DNA of 12,657 nt from Acidobacteriota bacterium (GTDB taxonomy: Bacteria > Acidobacteriota > Vicinamibacteria > Vicinamibacterales > 2-12-FULL-66-21). Of this stretch, positions 7,469-12,657 are shown one piece after another. Under the pieces are notes generated by a model. It ran no database searches and was not told the DNA's origin. It worked only from the letters and a program-made list of their open reading frames with translations. Each line of letters starts with the position of its first letter. The first letter of the stretch is position 1. Both the position numbers and the translations under genes were made by a program. Location: contig JACDDJ010000056.1 of the NCBI GenBank assembly GCA_013817065.1, forward strand, positions 1 to 12,657. Reading direction: 5' to 3'.

Positions 7469-9571
7469 ATGGCATTCGTAGTCCGTTCCACGTTCGTCGG
7501 TGTCGCGCTGATCCTTGCGCTCGGCACCGGTCCTCGCGCCGCTGCCAAGCGCCCCGTCACGATCGATGACGCGCTGCACCTGAAGGGAGTCTCGGGCGCC
7601 CAGATGTCCCCCGACGGGTCTCGCGTACTCTTCACCGTCCGTGGCTGGGAGTGGCCGGACAACAAGGTCGAACCTGACAAGGGCACGAAGGCCCCAGAGA
7701 TGAGATCGCACGTCTGGATGGTCGCGTCAAGCGCTTCGGAGCCAGCGCGGCAGATCACCTTCGGCGAACGGGGTGAGTCCTCTCCGGCATGGTCGCCGGA
7801 CGGCAGGTACATCAGCTTCGTGACGACGCGCGGCGCCGCGCAGGCGGGAGCCGATGGCGAGGGCGGCCCAAAAGCGCAGATCTGGGTGATGCGGGTCGAC
7901 GGCGGAGAAGCGTGGCGAGTCACGGACGCGAAAGAAGGCGTCGGCGGCTACGAGTGGGCGCCTGACAGCCGGAAGCTCGCGTACCTGGCGCGCGATCCAC
8001 TGCCGAAGGAACAGGAAGAAGCCCGGCGCCGAAAAGATGATGAGCGGATCTTCGAAGCGGATCACCGGATGCAGCACATCTGGACGATCGACCTGGACAC
8101 GAAGCAGGCGACGCAGCTCACCACCGGGACCGACTACACCGTCCGCGGCATGAGCTGGGCCCCCGACAGCTCGCGCCTGGCGTTCGGCGCCGGTCCGACG
8201 CCCATGACCCGCGACGAGCGGCAGGATATCTACCTCGTGTCCCTGAAGACGAAAGCCATTGAACAGATCATCGCGACGCCGGCGCCAGAGAGCGGCCCAC
8301 GCTGGTCGCCCGACGGGAAAACGATCGCCTACACGATGCTGCCGGTCGGTGACGCCACGACCAATCGCGACGGGATGATGACCAAGCCGCTCTACAACTC
8401 CCGCCTGATGTTCTACGACGTCGCCACGCGAAAGGTCCGCGACGCGTCCGACCCCAGGTTTGACAACTCGCCGGGCACCTTGGTGTGGACGCCTGACGGC
8501 AAGAGTGTGCTGTTGGGAGTGGGCGACCGCCTCTATCGCTCGGTTGTGGCCTATTCCCTTTCCGCCGGTCGATACGACGCGCTGACCAAAGAGCAGATGA
8601 TCTCCTTCGGCAACGGCGCACTCAGCCGCGACGGTTCGAAGGTGGCGTTCACGGCCGACTCGCCAAGTGCGCCGACGGACGTGTTTGTCGCCGGCGCCGA
8701 CTTCCGCGGACCCCGCAAGCTCACGAGTGTCAACGCGGACGCCGCCGACCTCTCGCTCGGTGACACCGAGGTGCTGACCTGGAAGACGGCCGACGGCTGG
8801 GAGAGTGAGGGCATCCTCGTCAAACCGGTCGGCTACGAGCCGGGGAAGCGCTATCCGCTGCTGGTCGATGTCCACGGCGGCCCGACCGGCGCGCACACCA
8901 ACGGCTTCAAGGTCGGCGTTCACAACGGCGGGCAAGTATGGGCCGGCCGCGGATGGGCGGTTCTCTACCCGAATCCTCGCGGCAGCACGAACTACGGCGA
9001 GAAGTTCATGCGCGGCAACATTCCGGACTGGGGCGGCGGAGACTATCGCGACATCATGGCGGGCGTCGACGAGGTCATCAGACGAGGGATCGCCGATCCG
9101 CAGAAGCTCGCCGTCATGGGCTGGAGCTACGGCGGATACATGACGTCCTGGGTCGTCTCGCAGACGATGCGCTTCAAGGCCGCGCGGATGGGCGCCGGAC
9201 TCTCGAATATCCACAGCATGTACGGCACCACCGACATTCCGGGATACATCGGCACGTTCTTCAACAACTATCCCGAGGAGAAGACGCTCAAACTGTACCG
9301 GGAGCGGTCGGCGCTCACCTACGTGGATCAGGTCACGACGCCGCTGTTGATTCTGCACGGACAGAATGACGAGCGGGTACCGATCGGTCAGCCGATGGAG
9401 TTCTATCGGGCGCTGAAGGATCGCGGGAAGATCGTTGAACTGGTGTGGTATCCGCGCGAAGGGCACAGCAACAGTGAGTACTACCACCAGCGGGATCAGA
9501 TTCGCCGCGAGCTGGAATGGATGTCGCAGTACGTCCTCGGGGATCGCGCCACGACGACGTCGTCTCGATGA
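7469..9571 (+). CDS. exported S9 family peptidase (prolyl oligopeptidase / acylaminoacyl-peptidase type)
   Basis: Serine peptidase that would cut short peptides or remove N-terminal residues outside the cytoplasm. 700 residues, a normal length. ATG 7469 has AGGAG at 7456-7460, 8 bases upstream. Residues 1-26 are a signal peptide ending in AAA. Residues about 30-450 form a WD40/TolB-like beta-propeller: repeated 'SPDG(S/K)' or 'APDS' blades such as QMSPDGSRV, AWSPDGRYI, EWAPDSRKL, SWAPDSSRL, RWSPDGKTI and VWTPDGKSV. The alpha/beta-hydrolase domain (about 455-695) carries the triad S553 (GWSYGG), D634 (HGQNDERVP) and H666 (REGHSN), with DVHGGP as the oxyanion-hole region. All catalytic parts are intact. 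Exact subfamily (dipeptidyl, acylaminoacyl or prolyl specificity) cannot be told by eye. The gene runs toward the minus-strand nucleotidyltransferase gene, 150 bases away. Confidence 0.93.
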   Translation: MAFVVRSTFVGVALILALGTGPRAAAKRPVTIDDALHLKGVSGAQMSPDGSRVLFTVRGWEWPDNKVEPDKGTKAPEMRSHVWMVASSASEPARQITFGERGESSPAWSPDGRYISFVTTRGAAQAGADGEGGPKAQIWVMRVDGGEAWRVTDAKEGVGGYEWAPDSRKLAYLARDPLPKEQEEARRRKDDERIFEADHRMQHIWTIDLDTKQATQLTTGTDYTVRGMSWAPDSSRLAFGAGPTPMTRDERQDIYLVSLKTKAIEQIIATPAPESGPRWSPDGKTIAYTMLPVGDATTNRDGMMTKPLYNSRLMFYDVATRKVRDASDPRFDNSPGTLVWTPDGKSVLLGVGDRLYRSVVAYSLSAGRYDALTKEQMISFGNGALSRDGSKVAFTADSPSAPTDVFVAGADFRGPRKLTSVNADAADLSLGDTEVLTWKTADGWESEGILVKPVGYEPGKRYPLLVDVHGGPTGAHTNGFKVGVHNGGQVWAGRGWAVLYPNPRGSTNYGEKFMRGNIPDWGGGDYRDIMAGVDEVIRRGIADPQKLAVMGWSYGGYMTSWVVSQTMRFKAARMGAGLSNIHSMYGTTDIPGYIGTFFNNYPEEKTLKLYRERSALTYVDQVTTPLLILHGQNDERVPIGQPMEFYRALKDRGKIVELVWYPREGHSNSEYYHQRDQIRRELEWMSQYVLGDRATTTSSR

Positions 9572-9721
9572 CGCGGTCCCAGGTTGCCGCTTTCGTCTCG
9601 CGCTTTGTGGTCCGAACCGGTTCTCGATCACTAAACACTGAGACAGGGACTTCCACGCCGGCCCCTATGCGAGATGCCAGAGGAGCAGTCCGAACGCAAG
9701 CGCGCGCGGGTCAGCGCTGGC

Positions 9722-10330
9722 TTACGCCAGCCCTTCGATGTCGCCGAGATCCTTGAGGCGGCCGGTCGCGCGTTTGTTACGTACGAACGCCTCTCGGCCG
9801 ATGAAATCCGCTTCGATGTCGCCGAGCGGCGCTTTGACGTGTTCCGGCCAGGCCTCTGCGAAGGAGAGGCCGGTCAGTTGTGTAAGGATGTCGATCCTGA
9901 GCGGTGGCAGGCCGATCTGATACGTGATTCCCTCGCGCGAGAAGTCCTCCGAGGTCACGTCGGTCAGGGGAGCGCCAAAGGCAGCGAGAGCGTGCATCAC
10001 ACGGACGGCGTTCTCAGGGTTTGCCTCGACCCAGACGTCCTGATCGCCCGTCGCGCGGGGCCGTCCATGAAGGCCCAGCGCGTAAGCGCCGACCACCAGG
10101 TACCTGACATCAGCCTCGGCGAACGCACGCAACAGATCGACGAAGTCGGGAGCCATCGTCCCCATTCCTGTTTGACCATACTGCGCCAGGCTGAGCCGCC
10201 ACACTTGGAGGACGCGCTCGGCCTCAGGGATGGCCATCCAGTATGCCAGATCGGCTGCATCCGCCTCCGCGTGGGAGGCAAAGCGCCGGCTCGTCATGCG
10301 CCGCCGCCGGTCTGCTGCACGAGCGTCCAT
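9722..10330 (-). CDS. nucleotidyltransferase-fold protein (DUF6036-like), apparently fused to a small upstream partner
   Basis: 202 residues from ATG 10330, or 191 from ATG 10297 (MTSRRFASH), which looks the more natural start; neither has a clear ribosome site. Residues about 14-50 (RFASHAEADAADLAYWMAIP) resemble a small protein that, as I recall, is usually encoded separately just upstream of such nucleotidyltransferases. From M59 (MAPDFVDLLRAF) onward is a minimal nucleotidyltransferase domain: V-V-G81-A-Y, then D96-Q-D98 as the metal-binding DxD, D147 in LRIDIL as the third acidic residue, and the typical end IGREAFVRNKRATGR. Proteins of this type are often found in toxin-antitoxin-like pairs (AbiEii/MNT style), but the substrate is unknown. 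An internal start at M59 with an upstream AGGA is possible, so two products could be made. The 3' end meets the S9 gene tail-to-tail. Confidence 0.78.
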   Translation of the reverse strand: MDARAADRRRRMTSRRFASHAEADAADLAYWMAIPEAERVLQVWRLSLAQYGQTGMGTMAPDFVDLLRAFAEADVRYLVVGAYALGLHGRPRATGDQDVWVEANPENAVRVMHALAAFGAPLTDVTSEDFSREGITYQIGLPPLRIDILTQLTGLSFAEAWPEHVKAPLGDIEADFIGREAFVRNKRATGRLKDLGDIEGLA

Positions 10331-10337
10331 GCGGATG

Positions 10338-10343
10338 ATTATC
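10338..10343 (-). promoter_or_regulatory. possible -10 element for the nucleotidyltransferase gene
   Basis: On the minus strand this reads GATAAT (5 of 6 to TATAAT), an AT-rich spot in otherwise GC-rich DNA. A CTGTCA about 19 bases upstream is a poor -35. If used, transcription would begin near 10330, favouring ATG 10297 as translation start. Weak evidence. Confidence 0.2.
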
Positions 10344-10383
10344 GCAGTTTACGAGACCCTTCTGACAGGCGAGCGGCACCGCT

Positions 10384-10388
10384 GGAGG
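10384..10388 (+). promoter_or_regulatory. ribosome binding site suggesting a TTG start at 10397
   Basis: GGAGG lies 8 bases before TTG 10397, the in-frame codon best placed for initiation. The alternatives GTG 10418 and ATG 10481 have no comparable site. Confidence 0.5.
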
Positions 10389-10396
10389 ATAGGGCC

Positions 10397-10789
10397 TTGC
10401 GGGCGTATCATGACGTTGTGGAACCGGGCACTGGCACCGCCACCGCATTCTCGCTCGAGCGGCTCGCCACAGTCGGGGCCATGGCCGAGGGTGTGCGCGA
10501 AGCGGACGTTCAACTCGGTGACTGGGTCATCGTCTGTACCAGGAATTCCACCTACGCCCTGCGCGCCAACGGTGACGGGACGTTCGAGGCGACAGGGGGA
10601 TGGTTCCTGCGCGATCCTGCGTTGGGAGCGCGGGTGCGCATCGCCGGATGCACTTGGGGAGGCAGCGCGCTCCTGACGCGCATGATCGCTGCCCCTGGCA
10701 TGTTCCTCGAGTTCACCAACCAGGTGCGGACGACGCGGATCCGCGAGGTGCGTATGCTGCGTCACACCGGGGCGGCGATGCTGCACTGA
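10397..10789 (+). CDS. small conserved-looking hypothetical protein
   Basis: 130 residues from TTG 10397, chosen because GGAGG sits 8 bases upstream; GTG 10418 (123 residues) and ATG 10481 (102 residues) are alternatives. The C-terminal 90 residues look like real protein: VQLGDWVIVCTRNSTYALR, a Gly/Trp turn GGWFLRD, then VRIAGCTWGGSAL and PGMFLEFTN, ending TTRIREVRML. Short strands with Gly turns suggest a small beta-barrel or sandwich. I recall similar unnamed proteins with the GCTWGG and TTRI motifs, but know no function. No signal peptide or membrane segment, so probably cytoplasmic. The 66-base gap to the divergent nucleotidyltransferase gene should hold promoters for both. The lipoprotein gene starts 50 bases downstream on the same strand, so the two may be co-transcribed. 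Confidence 0.6.
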   Translation: MRAYHDVVEPGTGTATAFSLERLATVGAMAEGVREADVQLGDWVIVCTRNSTYALRANGDGTFEATGGWFLRDPALGARVRIAGCTWGGSALLTRMIAAPGMFLEFTNQVRTTRIREVRMLRHTGAAMLH

Positions 10790-10826
10790 AGAGTTGCCAG
10801 CCGCCAGCTACCATTGATCAGTTCGC

Positions 10827-10833
10827 AAGGAGG
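10827..10833 (+). promoter_or_regulatory. ribosome binding site that fixes the lipoprotein start
   Basis: AAGGAGG is 6 bases before ATG 10840. The in-frame ATG at 10834 directly touches this site and is too close to use. Confidence 0.8.
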
Positions 10834-10839
10834 ATGAGG

Positions 10840-11469
10840 ATGCGTCCATCTGTCTCTCTTCGCTTCGCGGTGTTGACGTCATTCCTGTTGAGCGGGTGCG
10901 CCAACGGATCCAGCGTCAACGAGGTGACAGGGCCTGCCGTGTCGAGCTCGAGTTTTCGGACGCTCGTGGACCTCACCACCGGCCTCGAGGTCACGTCTGG
11001 CCAGGTCGGCACTTTCAACTGGGTCGGACAATCGTTTGTTGTACCTGAGACCGGCAGCTTCGGCGATCTGCGGTTCCACTTCTACGACTATCAGAAGGCA
11101 CCGGTGGCGTTCGGCAATTTGTATCTCCTTACACAGGAGTACCTCGGCGTCCCGGCAGGCCTCAATTCGTCGGTGCCTGGACTTGTCGGCAGGTCGGAGA
11201 GCACCTCCGGCGGCCTTTACACATTTGCGGCCGGCACCGTCATCACGGGCGGAACGAAGTACTGGGTCTACACCGACGCGCAGGGATCCTTTGCCGGCAG
11301 CTTCGACACCGACATTATTACCGGCGGCGACATGTACGTCACCGGCTTCCCGACCAACCCGTTCCGCAAAGCGCAGGCCAGCGGCCGCATGGTCAACGGC
11401 GTGTTCGTCCCTGCCCCGGCCGGCGTGTTCGTCGACGCGAACTTCAAACTCCAGGCTCGGGCCAGATAG
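10840..11469 (+). CDS. small lipoprotein of unknown function
   Basis: 209 residues. The N-terminus MRPSVSLRFAVLTSFLLSGC is a lipoprotein signal with lipobox L-L-S-G and lipidated C20, the only cysteine in the protein; S and N shortly after it leave the final location (inner or outer membrane) open. The mature part is rich in Gly, Thr, Val and aromatic residues and reads as a single beta-sandwich: VGQSFVVPETGSFGDLRFHF, LYLLTQEYLG, YTFAAGTVITGGTKYWVYTD and a C-terminal FVDANFKLQ. This pattern recalls 'choice-of-anchor' or carbohydrate-binding jelly-roll domains of exported proteins ('TKYWVYTD' is like the 'TTYWLVL' strand), but the match is by eye only. There are no catalytic motifs. It is followed by an empty convergent region. 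Confidence 0.8.
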   Translation: MRPSVSLRFAVLTSFLLSGCANGSSVNEVTGPAVSSSSFRTLVDLTTGLEVTSGQVGTFNWVGQSFVVPETGSFGDLRFHFYDYQKAPVAFGNLYLLTQEYLGVPAGLNSSVPGLVGRSESTSGGLYTFAAGTVITGGTKYWVYTDAQGSFAGSFDTDIITGGDMYVTGFPTNPFRKAQASGRMVNGVFVPAPAGVFVDANFKLQARAR

Positions 11470-11847
11470 GTCCGTTGATCCGTTCGTCGTCATCTCCAAC
11501 ATCGCGCACCGAGCTTCGGCGACGAGAAGGGCGATGCGGTGTCGCGGCTGCGTGTGAGCGGGCGGCTGAATTATCTCGAGAGTGGCAGCGGCGGAGCTGC
11601 GCGGGGGACGGCCGATCTGAAATCCTCACCGTACTCATAACGGCCATCTGTCCCTCACCATTCGAGGGGGACGTCGAGAGCGGGGGGTGAAACACGCGAC
11701 GTGGGTGATCGTGACGCCGCCCTGCGCGCAGTCGGCGTGCACCGGCACCATGCTCGATAGGGCGTCGCGAACAGCCGGGATCATCTGTGAGAATCGCACC
11801 GGCTATTCTCCCTCGCGGTCTCGCTCCAGAGACCGTACGCTCATCGC
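11470..11847. other. convergent intergenic region with hairpins, no supported gene
   Basis: 378 bases between the lipoprotein gene (+) and the minus-strand pair at the right. All six frames hold only short open stretches without ribosome sites or recognisable motifs. It contains two stem-loops: 11649-11672, where GTCCCTC pairs with GAGGGGGAC with bulged Gs, and 11816-11835. It probably serves as the shared 3' end region of the two converging transcripts and may hold eroded coding remains that I cannot identify. Confidence 0.5.
11816..11835 (-). terminator. hairpin at the 3' side of the minus-strand unit, weak terminator candidate
   Basis: CGGTCTC (11816-11822) pairs perfectly with GAGACCG (11829-11835) around a 6-base loop. 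On the minus strand it comes 12 bases after the small ORF stop at 11848. No T-run follows in either direction, so termination is uncertain. Confidence 0.35.
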
Positions 11848-11940
11848 TCAAGACGATGGCGGATTGGTATAGAGAAGCCGCATCAACTCGCAGAAGGCGT
11901 TCCAGAGGACGCGAGCGTTCAGTAGTGTCGGGGTGCTCAT
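11848..11940 (-). CDS. possible 30-residue ORF coupled to the M16 peptidase gene
   Basis: Starts at ATG 11940 inside an ATGA overlap with the M16 stop codon, and has GGAGG (minus strand, 11948-11952) 7 bases upstream. These are strong signs of translational coupling. The product begins MSTPTLLNARVLWNAFCELM and ends YTNPPSS; it resembles no family I know. It may be a true microprotein or the first 25-30 codons of a longer downstream gene broken by a frameshift or deletion; the following sequence shows no obvious continuation. A hairpin follows the stop by 12 bases. Confidence 0.35.
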   Translation of the reverse strand: MSTPTLLNARVLWNAFCELMRLLYTNPPSS

Positions 11941-12657
11941 CGGCGGTCCTCCAGCAGCGTGCGCTCCTCACTGGACGCGTGCTTCCGGATCAACGCCATC
12001 GGACCGGCGACGGCGATGACGAGGTTTGCAGGATCGAGATATTTGCGCGCGGCGCGATTGACGTCTTCGCGCGTCAGCTTGCGCAGCGCAGCGAGCTGTT
12101 CCTCGTCCCCGGCGTAGTAGTTCAGGTACTGCGGCGCCTGGTAATCGTAGATCCCGAAGAGGGCCTTGGCTGCGAAGCGCGTCGCCACCTCGTGCGCGGT
12201 CTCGTACGACGCGGGCACGAGGCCATCGACGTAGGCGGTACGGGCCGCCTCGAACTCCCCAGGAGTCACGCCTCCTTCGCGCATCGTCGCGATCTGCTCC
12301 AGCGCCAGGCGCACTCCCTGGGCGATCGTCTCCGGCCGTCCGCTGAAGCGCCACAGATACGGATTCACCACGCCGCGTCCCGGTTCCACCGATCCTGACA
12401 ACGCCGACGTGATCCCCGTGTCCGTGCGCAGCAGCTTCATCATGCGGGAGACGAATCCTCCACCCGACAACACGTAGTTCAGCACCTCGAGCGCGGCGTG
12501 GTCTTCCGGGATGCCCTGGATGCCGGCGTGCCCGATCAGCACGTGCCCTTGGCGGATGTCGAGGTCCCTGGTCACCACGACGCGTCCCGATGGTGTCAGC
12601 GGGGCCGCAGCGCCGCCGGCAGCGGCCGCCTCACCCCTGCTGGCCACGGTTCCGAAC
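11937..12657 (-). CDS. M16 family zinc peptidase, C-terminal part, 5' end cut by window
   Basis: The frame is open to the window edge (begins ..FGTVASRGE), so only the last 239 residues are seen; the GTG at 12647 is not a believable start. M16 proteins (pitrilysin / mitochondrial processing peptidase type, including PqqL- and YmxG-like bacterial forms) form a clam-shell of two similar halves; the zinc motif HxxEH sits in the N-terminal half, outside this window. Seen here is the second-half fold: IGHAGIQGIPEDHAALEVLN, VLSGGGFVSRMMKLLRTDTG (the usual S/GRLxxxLRE-x-GL helix), VEPGRGVVNPYLWRFSGRPE, then TREDVNRAARKYLDPANLVI and a final strand VAVAGP-like. Near the N-terminus, AAAAGGAAAPL is probably the linker between the halves. 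Many bacteria encode a catalytic and an inactive M16 protein in tandem; which one this is cannot be told here. An ATGA overlap follows at the 3' end. Confidence 0.88.
   Translation of the reverse strand, partial: FGTVASRGEAAAAGGAAAPLTPSGRVVVTRDLDIRQGHVLIGHAGIQGIPEDHAALEVLNYVLSGGGFVSRMMKLLRTDTGITSALSGSVEPGRGVVNPYLWRFSGRPETIAQGVRLALEQIATMREGGVTPGEFEAARTAYVDGLVPASYETAHEVATRFAAKALFGIYDYQAPQYLNYYAGDEEQLAALRKLTREDVNRAARKYLDPANLVIAVAGPMALIRKHASSEERTLLEDRR
11948..11952 (-). promoter_or_regulatory. ribosome binding site inside the end of the M16 gene
   Basis: GGAGG on the minus strand, 7 bases before ATG 11940. It lies within the last codons of the M16 gene and is what makes the small overlapping ORF credible. 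Confidence 0.4.

Noticed and set aside
7218..7481. Plus-strand frame between the M55 and S9 genes
   Set aside because: Arg/Ala-rich, no ribosome site, overlaps the S9 start out of frame. The minus strand here shows a CxxCxCG-like string (CQLCECGKIVRV) suggesting a zinc finger, but nothing around it supports a gene.
7727..9631. Very long open frame on the minus strand opposite the S9 peptidase
   Set aside because: Antisense shadow of a high-GC gene: Arg/Val/Asp-rich, no ribosome site, while the plus strand encodes a complete S9 enzyme with triad.
9716..9731. Hairpin GCTGGC/GCCAGC between the convergent S9 and nucleotidyltransferase genes as terminator
   Set aside because: Only 6 bp, overlaps the nucleotidyltransferase stop codon and has no T-run; likely chance in high-GC DNA.
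9568..9756. ORF starting MTRSQVAAF in an ATGA overlap with the S9 stop
   Set aside because: No ribosome site, runs into the 3' end of the minus-strand gene, and the product is low-complexity Arg/Thr/Ala.
9674..10396. Plus-strand frame continuous with the small hypothetical gene, starting near 9674
   Set aside because: Up to about 10330 it is the antisense of the nucleotidyltransferase gene; only the part after about 10397 looks like protein, and a ribosome site lies there.
1..12657. CRISPR arrays, insertion sequences, integrase or phage genes, tRNA genes
   Set aside because: Looked for on both strands; no regularly spaced repeats, transposase motifs, terminal inverted repeats or tRNA-like cloverleaf sequences were seen.

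Overview
The window looks like chromosomal DNA from a high-GC soil-type bacterium, most likely Acidobacteriota (possibly Vicinamibacteria-like). This rests on an Oar-like TonB-dependent receptor, a dense set of exported peptidases, high GC throughout and generally strong AAGGAGG-type ribosome binding sites. The taxonomic call is inference from gene style; no rRNA or tRNA gene was seen.

Layout, left to right. (1) 1-2190 (+): C-terminal barrel of a TonB-dependent outer-membrane receptor, cut at the left edge and followed by a strong hairpin. (2) 2318-4504 (+): exported class-C beta-lactamase-like serine hydrolase with extra beta domains at both ends. (3) 4514-5695 (+): Tat-type M19 'membrane dipeptidase' homologue lacking part of the usual zinc site. 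(4) 5696-5992: two abutting gene remnants, the tail of another serine hydrolase (-) and the tail of a CrtI/phytoene-desaturase-like FAD oxidoreductase (+), meeting at about 5815. (5) 6138-7205 (+): exported M55 D-aminopeptidase (DppA family). (6) 7469-9571 (+): exported S9 prolyl-oligopeptidase-family peptidase. (7) 9722-10297/10330 (-): nucleotidyltransferase-fold protein that looks like two adjacent small genes joined in one frame. (8) 10397-10789 (+): small conserved-looking hypothetical protein, probably starting at TTG. (9) 10840-11469 (+): small lipoprotein. (10) 11470-11847: mostly empty convergent intergenic stretch with hairpins. (11) 11848-11940 (-): possible 30-residue ORF coupled to the next gene. 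(12) 11937-12657 (-): C-terminal domain of an M16 zinc peptidase, cut at the right edge.

How it may work together: the + strand genes from 2318 to 9571 are all predicted to be exported, and all belong to hydrolase families acting on peptides or peptide-like amides. Three of them (S12-type serine hydrolase, M19, M55) are families known for D-residue-containing peptides. Together with a TonB receptor this suggests extracytoplasmic peptide scavenging, perhaps of peptidoglycan stem peptides. That is a hypothesis. Only the serine hydrolase and M19 genes are close enough (9-base gap) to be clearly co-transcribed; M55 and S9 have their own ribosome sites after longer gaps.

The most unusual items are the apparent deletion scar at about 5815, where two divergent genes have both lost their N-terminal parts; the M19 homologue with the HxD and bridging-Glu positions replaced; and the in-frame merger in the nucleotidyltransferase gene.
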